A stretch of 64,000 bases of DNA, taken from positions 20,145 to 84,144 of the forward strand of contig PEQM01000037.1 in NCBI GenBank assembly GCA_002786205.1, read 5' to 3'. The translations under genes and the position numbers were made by a program. This document shows, one piece after another, positions 1 to 9,971 of the stretch (the stretch's first letter is position 1; each line of letters begins with the position of its first letter). This stretch comes from Legionella sp. GTDB lineage: Bacteria > Pseudomonadota > Gammaproteobacteria > Legionellales > Legionellaceae. The notes beneath the pieces are model-generated. The model saw only the letters and a program-made list of their open reading frames with translations, did not search any database and was not told where the DNA came from.

Positions 1-636
1 ATATAAACAATATTGGGCATGATGATAAATACGCTGTTTTGCTTTGACATAGCCGTCTAATGAATGATGCCGGTCGAGATGATCTGGAGAAATATTCAAT
101 ACCGTAGCCACCTGAGCATTTAAAGAGCTGGTTAAATCCAACTGAAAGCTAGACAGTTCCAATACCCAAAGATCATAAGACTCACCATCGCCCAACAGTT
201 GAAGCACTGGCGTTCCTATATTGCCAGCAACAGCAACACGTATTCCGGCAGCTTTAGCCATTTCGCCAACCAAAGTGGTCACTGTTGATTTACCATTGGT
301 GCCAGTAATTGCTATCACCGGCGCCTTGATAGCACGCGCAAGACACTCAATGTCGCCATAGACAGGAAGGCCTCTTTGTCGTGCCTTGACGAATAAAGGC
401 AAGTCTAATGACAAGCCAGGGCTGGTGATTATTTCTGTAACCTGTGCGAAAACCAGCTCGGGCAGTTCTTCTAAATAAAGAGGGACAGAAGGAAATTCAA
501 CTTGGCATTCGCTTATCCCCGCAGCATCCTTTCGAGTATCAAATAAAACAAATGCTTGATTGTTTTGTTGTAGGTAACGAGCAATTGACAAGCCTGTTTT
601 ACCTAATCCAACCACCAAATAGAAAGAATGATTCAT
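1..636 (-). CDS. murD: MurD, UDP-N-acetylmuramoyl-L-alanine--D-glutamate ligase, N-terminal part
   Basis: This is a partial gene: the start codon is at 634-636 and the reading frame stays open to the left edge, giving 212 visible residues of a protein that is normally about 440. It opens with a Rossmann-like N-terminal domain (VVGLGKTG at about residues 8-15). The Mur-ligase ATP loop GTNGKS lies near residues 112-117, and NISPDHLDRH follows near residue 190. MurD adds D-glutamate to UDP-MurNAc-L-Ala in the cytoplasm. It starts 11 bases after the mraY stop, so the two are almost certainly cotranscribed. The order mraY-murD is the usual order in the dcw cluster. Confidence 0.95.
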   Translation of the reverse strand, partial: MNHSFYLVVGLGKTGLSIARYLQQNNQAFVLFDTRKDAAGISECQVEFPSVPLYLEELPELVFAQVTEIITSPGLSLDLPLFVKARQRGLPVYGDIECLARAIKAPVIAITGTNGKSTVTTLVGEMAKAAGIRVAVAGNIGTPVLQLLGDGESYDLWVLELSSFQLDLTSSLNAQVATVLNISPDHLDRHHSLDGYVKAKQRIYHHAQYCLY

Positions 637-647
637 CAAGATACCTG

Positions 648-1733
648 TTAGCGAAGTTTTAATGTAGCCAGACCACACAATACAAATACCACCGTGATAA
701 TCCAGAAACGGACTATTACTTTAGGCTCGGGCCATCCTTTAAGTTCAAAATGATGATGCAAAGGCGCCATACGAAATAATCGTTTCCCATGCGTCCATTT
801 AAAATAACCTACCTGCAAAATAACCGAGAGCGTCTCAATAACAAACAATCCGCCCATAATTAACAACACCAGTTCTTGTCTGATAATGACGGCAATACTG
901 CCTAAAGCAGCACCTAAAGCCAGCGATCCAACGTCCCCCATAAACACTTGAGCAGGATAACTGTTATACCAAAGAAAGCCTAAACCAGCCCCCACTATAG
1001 ACGAACAAAAAATCGTCAGCTCGCCTGTGTTAGGTACAAAAGAAATGCCTAAATAAGCAGAGTGAACGGCATTACTTGCTGCATAAGCAAAAATCCCTAA
1101 GGCACCAGCCACCATGACTATAGGCATAATCGCCAGACCATCCAAACCATCAGTTAAATTGACAGCATTACTGCTGCCAACGATAACGAAATAACCTAAA
1201 ATTGGGAAAAACAGACCCAGCCCTATAATCCATGTTTTAAAAAAAGGCACCGTCAGTTGTGTGTGCACCGGCAATGTGGCGCTATGATACAAATAAAAGA
1301 CCGCAATCAAAGCAATCATCGATTGCCAAAAATACTTCCAGCGTCCTGGTAAGCCTTTGCTGTTTTTTAAAACCAGCTTACGATAATCATCGACCCAACC
1401 GACAAGCCCATTGGCTAAAGTCACCAAAAGCACCAGCCATAAATTAGATTGTCTTAAATCACACCATAACAAGCAACTGATTGTCACCGCCAACAAAATC
1501 AATACCCCCCCCATAGTAGGGGTACCTGCTTTTGCCAGGTGTGTTTTGGGGCCATCATCACGCACCATCTGACCAATTTGCAAATTTTGTAGCCATCTAA
1601 TCATTACAGGACCACAAAGCAAACCAACCATCAATGCGGTTAGTGCGGCTAAAATAGAACGGAAAGTTAAATACTGAAAGACTCTTAACGCATGATACTG
1701 TCCTTGTAATAACTGCGTTAGCCAATAGAGCAT
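648..1733 (-). CDS. mraY: MraY, phospho-N-acetylmuramoyl-pentapeptide transferase
   Basis: Integral inner-membrane enzyme that moves phospho-MurNAc-pentapeptide from UDP to undecaprenyl phosphate, making lipid I. At 361 residues it has the family length and about ten hydrophobic segments. The family signatures are visible: the Asp pair in VDDYRK near residue 115, [13 protein letters not shown] near residue 190, and the histidine-rich HHHFELKGW near residue 325. It lies between murF and murD on the same strand. The 321-base gap to murF upstream is unusually long for this cluster, so mraY may have its own promoter there. Confidence 0.97.
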   Translation of the reverse strand: MLYWLTQLLQGQYHALRVFQYLTFRSILAALTALMVGLLCGPVMIRWLQNLQIGQMVRDDGPKTHLAKAGTPTMGGVLILLAVTISCLLWCDLRQSNLWLVLLVTLANGLVGWVDDYRKLVLKNSKGLPGRWKYFWQSMIALIAVFYLYHSATLPVHTQLTVPFFKTWIIGLGLFFPILGYFVIVGSSNAVNLTDGLDGLAIMPIVMVAGALGIFAYAASNAVHSAYLGISFVPNTGELTIFCSSIVGAGLGFLWYNSYPAQVFMGDVGSLALGAALGSIAVIIRQELVLLIMGGLFVIETLSVILQVGYFKWTHGKRLFRMAPLHHHFELKGWPEPKVIVRFWIITVVFVLCGLATLKLR

Positions 1734-2054
1734 AATAGTTCCTCATGTTTAATATGATCAGTAGTCAGTGCCTTTTTAAATCATAGTTACACGCTTTTGG
1801 ATTTTAGTGCATGCCTCATACATCAATAATCCAGCCAAGCCTACGCTTTTCATCAAGGCGAAAAGCGGGCAAGGATATCATATACCCCAGTTCCTTCAAA
1901 ATGCGATTTGAGGTCTATTCCTTTTCGACCTGGCGATTTTGAAAAAATTTCGCAACAAAGCAAGCTATTACCCACTTTTTTCAACATCGCCAAGCTAAAA
2001 ATCAAGCCGTCTAACCCTCGCATCTTACAGAAACCTGGGCATATTCTTATTCAT
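1734..2054. other. 321-base spacer inside the mur gene run, with a hairpin
   Basis: I see no convincing gene here. A reading frame at 1908-2147 on the plus strand has no ribosome site and runs into the 3' end of murF, so I treat it as chance. The spacer holds an 8-bp perfect inverted repeat, CGCTTTTC (1844-1851) with GAAAAGCG (1860-1867), followed by the motif TATACCCCAGTTCCTTC at about 1881. It resembles short intergenic repeats I associate with Legionella genomes, but no second copy was found in this window. Confidence 0.5.
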
Positions 2055-3383
2055 TTAATGAAGCAGTTGCTGCACAATTTTTTCCATGGCGCTCGAACGC
2101 GAGCCTTTAATCAATACCGTAGTCTCTGGCTGCAACTCATTAAGTAAATAATGAACAACGTCATCCTGCGTTGCAAAGTGCTGTCCCCCTTCACCAAAAG
2201 CTTCCGATGCCAATTGACTCAAGGAACCACAAGTTAATAATTGGTCCACCCCCAAACGGCGTGCAGCCAAACCCACTTCCTGATGATGCTCAGCAGCCCA
2301 TTGCCCCAACTCCCCCATGTCGCCAAAAACAAATATTTTTTCACCTTGCCGTTTGCTCAATACCTCAAGACCGGCCAGAACGGAGCGCAAATTGGCATTG
2401 TAGGTGTCATCCAGAATAGTCGCCTTATTTTTCCCAGCAAGAATACTCATTCGGCCTTTTACACCAGAAAAAGCAGACAAGCCTTGTTGAATGTCTGCTA
2501 AGGAAATCCCTACCGCATAACAACAAGCCGCAGCCGCCAGAGCATTTCTAATATTATGTGCCCCCAAAACGCCAAGCACTATGTCGCAGGAGCCGGAAGG
2601 CAATACCAAAGTAAAGCAGCCATGTCCCTTGGCATCAAGACGAACATCAGCAGCATAGACATCAGTCTGATGAGTCATAGAAAACCGAATGACTTTTTTA
2701 TCAGCAAGAATAGCATCCCAAAAATGGGCATAGACATCATCATCGTTGACTACAGCAGTTCCTTGACTGGCTAAGCCTTGATAAATTTCACCTTTCGCGC
2801 GAGCAACACCTTCTATGGAACCAAAACCATCCACGTGAGCAGGAGCAATATTATTAATCAAAGCCACATCCGGTGCTACCATAGATACGGTATAAGCGAT
2901 TTCACCCACATGATTTGCTCCCAGTTCAAATACAGCATAACGATGTTCTGGGCGCAGTGCCAAAACACTCAATGGCGCGCCGATGTGATTATTTAAATTA
3001 CCCTTGGTTGCATGCGATGGTGGAGGCAGTATGGCTGCTATCATCTCTTTGACTGTCGTTTTACCATTTGAGCCTGTTAAGGCAATGGTTGGGCAACCAA
3101 TGCTTTGACGATGTGCTTTGGCCAAGCAAGCCAAGGCTGCTAATGGGCTATCTACTATCCATTGCAAAATACTCAGGCTGTCTTCTTTTTTGCTGGCAAT
3201 AACCGCTATAGCTCCTTTAGCCTCAGCTTCCTTTACAAAAGCGTGCCCATCAAAGTGCTCACCTTCTAACGCAACAAAAACATGACCTTCTTGTATCTGG
3301 CGCGTGTCGGTACAAACCCCTGTGACTTCCCCATCAACAGTGCATTCTTGCCCTAAAATCGCTGCCATGGTTTTAAGATTCAT
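2055..3383 (-). CDS. murF: MurF, UDP-MurNAc-tripeptide--D-alanyl-D-alanine ligase
   Basis: Cytoplasmic ligase that adds D-Ala-D-Ala to the UDP-MurNAc tripeptide. Its 442 residues match the family. An N-terminal Mur-ligase substrate domain is followed by the ATP loop GSNGKTTVKEM near residue 105 and the central-domain motif NNIAPAHVDGFG near residue 180. The C-terminal domain carries DDTYNAN near residue 330. The start codon overlaps the zipA stop as TAATG, so translation is likely coupled. murE is not adjacent; the gene upstream is zipA, an uncommon arrangement. Confidence 0.97.
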   Translation of the reverse strand: MNLKTMAAILGQECTVDGEVTGVCTDTRQIQEGHVFVALEGEHFDGHAFVKEAEAKGAIAVIASKKEDSLSILQWIVDSPLAALACLAKAHRQSIGCPTIALTGSNGKTTVKEMIAAILPPPSHATKGNLNNHIGAPLSVLALRPEHRYAVFELGANHVGEIAYTVSMVAPDVALINNIAPAHVDGFGSIEGVARAKGEIYQGLASQGTAVVNDDDVYAHFWDAILADKKVIRFSMTHQTDVYAADVRLDAKGHGCFTLVLPSGSCDIVLGVLGAHNIRNALAAAACCYAVGISLADIQQGLSAFSGVKGRMSILAGKNKATILDDTYNANLRSVLAGLEVLSKRQGEKIFVFGDMGELGQWAAEHHQEVGLAARRLGVDQLLTCGSLSQLASEAFGEGGQHFATQDDVVHYLLNELQPETTVLIKGSRSSAMEKIVQQLLH

Positions 3384-4144
3384 TATATAGCACCCGCATA
3401 TTCCAACTCATTTTCTTCTATATTCAAAACATGACGACAATGGGCAATACCTGCATCTGTAAGTGGTTTACGTTTTTCATCTAATAAATGCGCGCCTAAA
3501 GCCTCACTTAACTGCTTGGCTGTCTCCAGCATAATCGCAAAATATTGTGCATTGGTTGCTGTATCTGAGGTCGCATGCATGAACAGACATAATCCTTTCA
3601 CATTGAAAGCACCCATATTTTGTAGATCAAAAACGCCGGAAGCCGTAGCGGCAGCAAGGCTACAGACGACCTCACCTTCTCCATTTGCTTCCTCATGACG
3701 GTGAAAAAGTTGTCCCTCACCAAAACGCAATCCACATGCAAGCAATGTTTGTAACAGCTCATAACCTGCAAATTGCCGACCTTCTTTGGCTAATAAAAAA
3801 AACATCAATGCCGGTTTGGCAGATCTGCGTATTTTCTTTTGCACACTGACTTCTTCTAAACGCTCATCTTGAGGAACTAACAAGGGTTTTTTATTTTTTG
3901 TGGTTGTCGAGTTACTCTTCTGCACGGGCGCATCCTGATCTATTGCGTCAATATCGATTTTACGCACGGCAATGATATCATCTTGCAAAGAAGACTTATA
4001 AGCGCTGTTTTCTGCTCGTCCTGCAGCCGGTTGATAGCGCTCATAATTTAAATTTTCTCGCCTTGTTTTCATTAAACGCCCAATAGCAACAACTACTCCT
4101 GCTAATAATAAGACATTAAGAATTAAACTCCAGTCTGCCGGCAT
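3383..4144 (-). CDS. zipA: ZipA, FtsZ-interacting division protein
   Basis: Bitopic inner-membrane protein that tethers FtsZ polymers to the membrane at the division site. It has the ZipA plan: an N-terminal membrane anchor (about residues 5-22, LILNVLLLAGVVVAIGRL), a charged linker to about residue 115, then a C-terminal FtsZ-binding domain (about 120-250) opening with KPALMFFLLAKEG. Its 253 residues are short to normal for ZipA because the linker is short. It follows smc by 3 bases and overlaps murF by one base. The smc-zipA pairing is common in gammaproteobacteria and supports the call. Confidence 0.88.
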   Translation of the reverse strand: MPADWSLILNVLLLAGVVVAIGRLMKTRRENLNYERYQPAAGRAENSAYKSSLQDDIIAVRKIDIDAIDQDAPVQKSNSTTTKNKKPLLVPQDERLEEVSVQKKIRRSAKPALMFFLLAKEGRQFAGYELLQTLLACGLRFGEGQLFHRHEEANGEGEVVCSLAAATASGVFDLQNMGAFNVKGLCLFMHATSDTATNAQYFAIMLETAKQLSEALGAHLLDEKRKPLTDAGIAHCRHVLNIEENELEYAGAI

Positions 4145-4147
4145 GGT

Positions 4148-7100
4148 TTACTCCATCGTTAAAGCATCTTTTACATCTACTGCAACCAATCGCGATACCC
4201 CTGGCTCACGCATGGTCACCCCTATCAAATGATCCGCCAATTCCATAGTAACTTTATTGTGTGTAATAAATAAAAACTGCACAAAAGCCGACATTTCTTT
4301 CACCAAACCGCAAAATCTTCCCACATTCACATCATCTAAAGGTGCATCCACCTCATCTAACATACAAAAAGGGGAAGGGTTTAATTGAAAAATTGCAAAA
4401 ATTAATGCAACTGCAGTCATTGCCTTCTCGCCTCCGGACAACAGATGAATGGTACTGTTTCTTTTGCCAGGAGGTTGCGCCATTACTACAATACCAGCTT
4501 CTAACAGATTATCGCAAGTTAATTCCAGTTGCGCTTTTCCACCACCAAATAAACGAGGAAAAAGTGATTTAAATGAGTCATTTACCGCATTGAATGTGTC
4601 CTCAAGACGACTTTTTGTTTCTTTATCCATTTTATCAATGGCTGTTTGCAAGGTGGCTATGGCTTCACACAAATCAGCATGTTGCTCATCAAGATATTGT
4701 TTACGCTCCTGTTCACTGGCAAATTCGTCTATGGCAGCCAGATTAATAGGCCCTAGACGCTTTATTTTTTCAATCAAACCAATCAGCGCCTCTTCTCGCA
4801 TGCCTTGCGAAACATCAGCGGCCATCTCTGCAAGTAAAGCTTGAGGCATATAACCGTCCTCTTGTAACTGCTCTTCAATGGCCTGAGCTCGCACGGCAAG
4901 CTCTTGTTCTTGCAAACGCAATTGACTGATTTGTTCTTGCATGGATTTACAGTCTTGCTCATAATGAAGCACTGCTTTATCCAAAACATCCCACTCTTGA
5001 CGAACCGTTGTGGCCTCTTCTTGATAGCGCGTGACCTGTTGTTCTGTTTGTGCATGCTGAGTAATATGCCAATCACGCCGCTCTTGCATGGCTTGTTCGG
5101 GTTCTGTCGCTTGCAAACCCAGTAGCGCAACCTGCTCCAAACGCGCTTCGAGTAAAGCCAATCGCTCTAATTCACGTGCCATTCGCTCCGTTAACTGCTG
5201 TGAGGTGATCTGATGACGATCACGCTCTGCTTGTACGCGTTGCATGGCTTTTTTAATATCATCTACTGTACTTTGTTGCTGGACAAACTTTTGATGAGCT
5301 TCTTGATAGGCCTTATGCAACTGCTCATGCCGTACTTGACCTGCCTCCGCTTTGACTTGTAATTGCTCAATGCTGAGTAGAGCCTGATTTATTTGTAATT
5401 GTTGGTCTTCTATCGCCTGCATTAATTCTTGCTCTTGCTTTGTTAATTCAGACTGTCTTTGATGGTAATAGGTTATTTTTTCTCGTTGCTTATCCAAAGC
5501 CGTCTTTGCCTGCAACAAGGCCTCACGCCATTGTTTACTTTGCCTCTGGCTGTCTTCTCGAGCCAATAGAGCGTCAGTAAGTTGCTCTCTTTGCTCGTTT
5601 AATTGTGCTTGCAGCATTTGTTTTTCTTGCTGAACTTGCACTAATTGCAATGAAAGAGATTCTATTTGTTGCTGGCGAGCTAACAAACCCGGTTCCTCGC
5701 AAGTTGTACCACTGATGCCTTTTACCCAGCCAGACCCCATCCACAGCCCTTGCGGTGTCACAATAGATTCATACGGCAATAAATCAGTGACCCATTCCAA
5801 TGCTTCATTTAAATTCTGTGCGGTATAGACATAATCTAGCAACTGCGCCGTGACGGGAATACTGCCTTTTATTTTATCGCTTAATCTGGGACGTGAAGCC
5901 AGTTGCGGTGTCCTGGCTTTTAAAGTAAGTGCATTGACATCTGTTATCCCCTCTTGAACTACCATGGAAAGATCATCAACCACATAGGCTTGCAAATCAT
6001 CTTGCAGTACTCGCTCACAAGCCTGCTGCCACAACGGATCGACATCTAGTAAAGTAAACAATCGTGCATTGGCACTCACTGAAGCGGGTATTTTTGCAAG
6101 CGTTTTAGGCAAGGCAGCCTGCTGTACTGCCGACAATGCAGCATACTCTGTATTCAATTGATGATACTGATTATTCAACTGTTCTAAGCACTGGACTTGC
6201 TGTTGTACCATTTCTTGTAGCTGTTGGCATTGCATGGTGTTTTGTTGTTCCAGCAATTCAGCCGCATCATACTGTTGTTTTATTTTTTCAATCTCTGCTT
6301 CCAATGCAGTCGCTGCTTCCTCTAAGATAGCAAACCCATACTCACTTTTATCCTGATTGACCTGCTCTTGTCTTGCTAATAAGTGAGCGTAATTTTGTTT
6401 TTTATGAGTTAAGGTGACTCTGGCAATATCCAATTCATGCGAGAAGGTATTGTATTGACTTTGTGCTTCCTGCCATTGTGCTTGCAAACTGGCCAATTGA
6501 AGATGCAATGCATTCAACTGCTCATTATTATGGTGATGTTCCAGCTCTAAATTTTGCCATTGTTGATCTAATTCTTGTACCTGATAAAGACTCAGCTCAT
6601 TTTGTTCCTGATCTCTTTTGATTTGCTCTTGCGCCTGTTGCCAATCCTGTTGTAATTGTTGTTTTTCTTGCTCAAGACGCCTTTGTTCTTTACGCGATTG
6701 TTCTATGCTTTCTTCAATACGCACCAGCTCGGTGCCCAATTGGTAAAGTTTTGCCTGCGTTTCTTGCATAAGATGAGTTAATTCATTAATGCGTTCATTT
6801 AAGATTACTTTTTGTGTCTGGGCATGCAGCAAAACACTTTGCTGTTTTTCATGATGCAAAAAAAGCTCGTCAATAGCCTGATGTTTCAATTGCTGCTGTT
6901 CTTGAAAGCCACGCCATTTCAGGGCGGAAATTTCAGCTCGACATACAGTTTCTTCTGTTTTTAACTGCGTGTAGCGTTCTGCCGCTTTTGCTTGACGCTC
7001 CAGACGCTGTACCTGCTTTTCCAGCTCTTCTCGAATATCGGCTACCCGATTTAAATTTTCTTGTGTGTGCTGGATCCGCTGTAAGGTTTCTCTACGTCTT

Positions 7101-7624
7101 TCTTTGTACTTGGATACACCCGCAGCCTCTTCCAGATGAATACGTAATTCCTCAGGCTTTGCTTCTATAAGGCGGGAAATAGTACCTTGGCCGATAATAG
7201 AATACCCGCGAGCGCCAGCTCCCGTACCTAAGAAAATATCAGTGATGTCTCTTTTACGACATCGACTGCCATTTAGATAGTAGGAAGATTCTCCATCACG
7301 AGTAACCACACGTTTTACAGACAACTCACTATAAGCAGCAAAAGGCCCGGTCAATCGCCCTAGACTGTTATCAAAAGTTAACTCAACAGAAGCTTGTCCT
7401 ACTGGTTTTCGCGCGGACGATCCATTGAAAATAACATCGACCATGGATTCACCACGCAAATTTTTTGCAGAGCTCTCCCCCATGACCCAGCGCACGGCAT
7501 CAATAATGTTCGATTTTCCACAGCCATTTGGCCCCAAAACGGCCACTAACTGGCTTGGAAAATGCACAAGGGTTGGGTCTACAAAAGATTTAAACCCCGC
7601 TAATTTTAATTGTTTTAAATGCAT
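4148..7624 (-). CDS. smc: Smc, chromosome partition/condensation ATPase
   Basis: Large coiled-coil ATPase that organises the chromosome. I place the start at 7624 (MHLKQLKLAGFKSF), the canonical SMC N-terminus, giving 1158 residues; an in-frame ATG 36 codons upstream would add a tail not seen in the family. The Walker A loop GPNGCGKS is near residue 32. Long glutamine-rich coiled coils (about 170-500 and 640-980) flank a hinge at about 510-640. The C-terminal head carries the signature LLSGGEK and Walker B ending LDEVDAPLDD. It heads the smc-zipA-murF run. Confidence 0.96.
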   Translation of the reverse strand: MHLKQLKLAGFKSFVDPTLVHFPSQLVAVLGPNGCGKSNIIDAVRWVMGESSAKNLRGESMVDVIFNGSSARKPVGQASVELTFDNSLGRLTGPFAAYSELSVKRVVTRDGESSYYLNGSRCRKRDITDIFLGTGAGARGYSIIGQGTISRLIEAKPEELRIHLEEAAGVSKYKERRRETLQRIQHTQENLNRVADIREELEKQVQRLERQAKAAERYTQLKTEETVCRAEISALKWRGFQEQQQLKHQAIDELFLHHEKQQSVLLHAQTQKVILNERINELTHLMQETQAKLYQLGTELVRIEESIEQSRKEQRRLEQEKQQLQQDWQQAQEQIKRDQEQNELSLYQVQELDQQWQNLELEHHHNNEQLNALHLQLASLQAQWQEAQSQYNTFSHELDIARVTLTHKKQNYAHLLARQEQVNQDKSEYGFAILEEAATALEAEIEKIKQQYDAAELLEQQNTMQCQQLQEMVQQQVQCLEQLNNQYHQLNTEYAALSAVQQAALPKTLAKIPASVSANARLFTLLDVDPLWQQACERVLQDDLQAYVVDDLSMVVQEGITDVNALTLKARTPQLASRPRLSDKIKGSIPVTAQLLDYVYTAQNLNEALEWVTDLLPYESIVTPQGLWMGSGWVKGISGTTCEEPGLLARQQQIESLSLQLVQVQQEKQMLQAQLNEQREQLTDALLAREDSQRQSKQWREALLQAKTALDKQREKITYYHQRQSELTKQEQELMQAIEDQQLQINQALLSIEQLQVKAEAGQVRHEQLHKAYQEAHQKFVQQQSTVDDIKKAMQRVQAERDRHQITSQQLTERMARELERLALLEARLEQVALLGLQATEPEQAMQERRDWHITQHAQTEQQVTRYQEEATTVRQEWDVLDKAVLHYEQDCKSMQEQISQLRLQEQELAVRAQAIEEQLQEDGYMPQALLAEMAADVSQGMREEALIGLIEKIKRLGPINLAAIDEFASEQERKQYLDEQHADLCEAIATLQTAIDKMDKETKSRLEDTFNAVNDSFKSLFPRLFGGGKAQLELTCDNLLEAGIVVMAQPPGKRNSTIHLLSGGEKAMTAVALIFAIFQLNPSPFCMLDEVDAPLDDVNVGRFCGLVKEMSAFVQFLFITHNKVTMELADHLIGVTMREPGVSRLVAVDVKDALTME

Positions 7625-7816
7625 GGCCAAGCGCAGCAAAAACGTGTTAATAATGTAGTATAACTTAGGATGGCTGTTGGCAGAAGAGTCAATTGGATAC
7701 ACCTTGCCAAACAGGCTATAGCATATTGACATAAAACGACAAAGACTATGGTGTACTCAGTCTTTACTGCCCATGCAAATGCTCAATATTGATACAACAC
7801 AAATCAAACTGAGCAA

Positions 7817-7844
7817 TTGACAGCCAAAGAGTTTATTGTATAAT
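7817..7844 (+). promoter_or_regulatory. Sigma-70 promoter of the acid phosphatase gene
   Basis: A near-perfect core: TTGACA at 7817-7822, a 16-base spacer, then TATAAT at 7839-7844. Transcription should begin near 7851. That places the in-frame ATG at 7843 inside the -10 box and supports the downstream start at 7876. Confidence 0.8.
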
Positions 7845-7875
7845 GTGGACACTTTTATACACTAGAACACTAAAA

Positions 7876-8547
7876 ATGAATAAATCGCTCCCCTTGCATT
7901 TCTTTTTTGCTCTTATTTTAAGTTGTTTTTATAGTCACTCTTTTGCAGAACCAAGCAATCTTAGCTTATTGAAAAAAGAAATCCGCCAATATCATGATTC
8001 TGGTGAATACGAACGCGAACTTACCGCAACAATAAATCAAGCTGAACAGTTCTTGCTGGCTCAAGTGCAAGCACTACGAGCCCATAATCCACATAAAAAA
8101 TTAGCCCTGGTTTTAGATATCGATGAAACGAGCATTTCTAATTATGATAAAATGGTTTTACGTGATTTTGCCGGTACACCTGAGCAAATTCATCAAGAAA
8201 TACTAAAAGGCGGCTCCCCAGCCATTCAAGCCACATTCAATTTGTACCAGCTGGCACTGACACATCACGTAGATGTTTTTTTTGTCACCGGCCGTATCCC
8301 TTCCGAACTGGAGGCAACCAAAGAAAATTTGATAACTGCAGGCTATCAGCATTGGGCCGGCATTTATGTAAGACCCGAGCAGTATCCGCATGACACCATT
8401 ATCAAGTTTAAAGCACAATGCCGAGCCGATATTGAAAGACAAGGTTATGTCATTATTGAGTCTATTGGCGACCAGCACAGTGACTTGGAAGGTGGACATG
8501 CATTAAAAGGATTCAAGCTTCCTAATCCTTACTATTATATTCATTAA
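7876..8547 (+). CDS. Secreted HAD-superfamily (subfamily IIIB) acid phosphatase
   Basis: Predicted exported phosphatase of 223 residues. The start at 7876 gives a clear signal peptide (MNKSLPLHFFFALILSCFYS, cleaved near SFAEP). HAD motif I is DIDETSISN near residue 83, motif II VFFVTGR near residue 137, and the acidic motif SIGDQHSDLEGG is near residue 200. This matches the plant VSP / class B-like acid phosphatase group found in Legionella. The natural substrate cannot be read from sequence. It has its own strong promoter and is 40 bases upstream of the Tim44-domain gene, which may share the transcript. Confidence 0.85.
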   Translation: MNKSLPLHFFFALILSCFYSHSFAEPSNLSLLKKEIRQYHDSGEYERELTATINQAEQFLLAQVQALRAHNPHKKLALVLDIDETSISNYDKMVLRDFAGTPEQIHQEILKGGSPAIQATFNLYQLALTHHVDVFFVTGRIPSELEATKENLITAGYQHWAGIYVRPEQYPHDTIIKFKAQCRADIERQGYVIIESIGDQHSDLEGGHALKGFKLPNPYYYIH

Positions 8548-8587
8548 CTCAATGCACCTGGATAAATAATTAATAAGGATCACCATC

Positions 8588-9397
8588 ATGCGTTATATTA
8601 CATCCTGTCTACTCATTGCCTTGCTCTCTTTTGGCCTGGTAATTAACGAAGCGGCTGCCAAACGATTTGGTGGTGGTCGCAGTTTTGGTATGCAACGCTC
8701 TCACAGCAGTCTTTTCTCAAACAACAAAGCACAATCTAATCACGCTTACACCCAAAAACAGCAATCTAAAAGCCGTTGGGGTGGTGTACTGGGTGGTCTT
8801 TTGGTAGGTGGCTTGCTCGGTAGTTTGTTTATGGGACATGGTTTTGCCAGTGGTATTATGAGCTGGTTGATGCTAGGACTTGCTGCATTCTTTATCATGA
8901 ACTGGCTACAAAGGCGCCGACAACCGATGGCACAAACAGCAGCCTCGGCCACTAACTCCTTTAAAGCCAATGCCTTTAATCCTTTTCAGTCCTTTCAAGG
9001 CTCAACTCATGCCAGCGCATCTCAACCCGTAGACTTTGTAAGTGACAGCTTTGTACGTCAAGCCAAAGTGTGTTTCATTCGCTTGCAAGCAGCCTATGAT
9101 CAAAAAAATCTGGCCGATTTGCAAGCCTTCACTTTACCGGAAGTTTATGCAGAAATACAAATGCAACTGGAAGAGCGCGGGCATGAATTCAATAAAACAG
9201 AAGTCATTGAGTTGCATGCCGAATTACTGGACGTATCCAAACAAGCACACTCTACGGTAGCTAGCGTACGTTTTACCGGCAAATTAAAAGAGAATGATGC
9301 GCCACAGGATTTAAACGAAATTTGGCATTTCCGCCAAATAAATAACAGCAAAGAATGGCTGGTTGGTGGTATACAGCACGAAGTCTATCAACCTTAA
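8588..9397 (+). CDS. Tim44-like domain protein, exported or membrane-anchored
   Basis: 269 residues. An N-terminal signal or anchor (about 1-24, ending NEAAAKRFG) precedes a basic, Gly/Ser-rich stretch with RFGGGRSFG. A hydrophobic Gly-rich hairpin (about 64-107) comes next, and a Tim44-like C-terminal domain (about 150-265) ends with EIWHFRQ near residue 240. In bacteria such proteins are poorly characterised and are often annotated as 'Tim44 domain-containing'; a role at the membrane is inferred from fold only. The ribosome site AAGGA lies about 10 bases before the ATG. It converges on greA across a strong hairpin. Confidence 0.8.
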   Translation: MRYITSCLLIALLSFGLVINEAAAKRFGGGRSFGMQRSHSSLFSNNKAQSNHAYTQKQQSKSRWGGVLGGLLVGGLLGSLFMGHGFASGIMSWLMLGLAAFFIMNWLQRRRQPMAQTAASATNSFKANAFNPFQSFQGSTHASASQPVDFVSDSFVRQAKVCFIRLQAAYDQKNLADLQAFTLPEVYAEIQMQLEERGHEFNKTEVIELHAELLDVSKQAHSTVASVRFTGKLKENDAPQDLNEIWHFRQINNSKEWLVGGIQHEVYQP

Positions 9398-9404
9398 AGC
9401 CTGC

Positions 9405-9430
9405 ATGCCACGGCAGTTGCTCCGTGGCAT
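9405..9430. terminator. Inverted repeat between convergent genes, probable two-way terminator
   Basis: ATGCCACGG (9405-9413) pairs perfectly with CCGTGGCAT (9422-9430) around an 8-base loop. It sits between the Tim44-domain gene and greA, which converge. There is no clear T run on either side, so efficiency is uncertain. Confidence 0.5.
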
Positions 9431-9494
9431 CTGTAATGCATTCACCGCATTCAAAATGTGGTCAATAAACAGTGATAGCTTTTATCAAAATCAC

Positions 9495-9971
9495 TTATAC
9501 GTACTGAACATCAATAATTTCGTACTCTACCAGACCTCCAGGTGTATGCACTACCACTGTATCATCGAGTTCTTTGCCAATTAAAGCGCGGCCTATCGGT
9601 GAACTGTATGAAATTTTATTCACTTTAATGTCCGCCTCATCTTCGCCGACAATTTGGTAGGTAATTTCTGCTTCTGTTGCGACATGACATAAAGTCACTG
9701 TAGTACCAAAGACTACTTTGCCATTATTTGTTAACTTAGTCACATCAATAATCTGAGCATGAGACAGCTTGGCTTCCAAATCCATAATTCGGCCTTCGTT
9801 AAAACTTTGCTGCTCTCTTGCTGCATGATATTCCGCATTCTCCTTAAGATCACCATGCGCTCTTGCTGTGGCAATCGCTTCCACAATGCGGGGACGGGCA
9901 ACAAATTTTAATTCGTTTAGCTCAGCTTTCAAGGCCTCTGCGCCTTGTACTGTCATTGGATGTTTACTCAT
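9495..9971 (-). CDS. greA: GreA, transcription elongation factor
   Basis: Binds the secondary channel of RNA polymerase and stimulates cleavage of backtracked RNA. I choose the ATG at 9969-9971 ([14 protein letters not shown]), giving 158 residues, the usual GreA length. It has GAGAGG as ribosome site inside the end of carB; a start 15 bases earlier would add five residues. The N-terminal coiled coil (about 1-75) carries [16 protein letters not shown] with the acidic tip, and the C-terminal FKBP-like domain ends [10 protein letters not shown]. It overlaps the carB stop by 8 bases, so the two are translationally coupled. Confidence 0.95.
   Translation of the reverse strand: MSKHPMTVQGAEALKAELNELKFVARPRIVEAIATARAHGDLKENAEYHAAREQQSFNEGRIMDLEAKLSHAQIIDVTKLTNNGKVVFGTTVTLCHVATEAEITYQIVGEDEADIKVNKISYSSPIGRALIGKELDDTVVVHTPGGLVEYEIIDVQYV

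Noticed and set aside
1908..2147. Plus-strand reading frame of 79 codons between mraY and murF
   Set aside because: No ribosome site, and it runs antisense into the murF 3' end; composition looks random.
4342..7658. Several plus-strand frames of 60-131 codons opposite smc
   Set aside because: They are antisense shadows of a long Gln/Glu-rich gene and lack ribosome sites.
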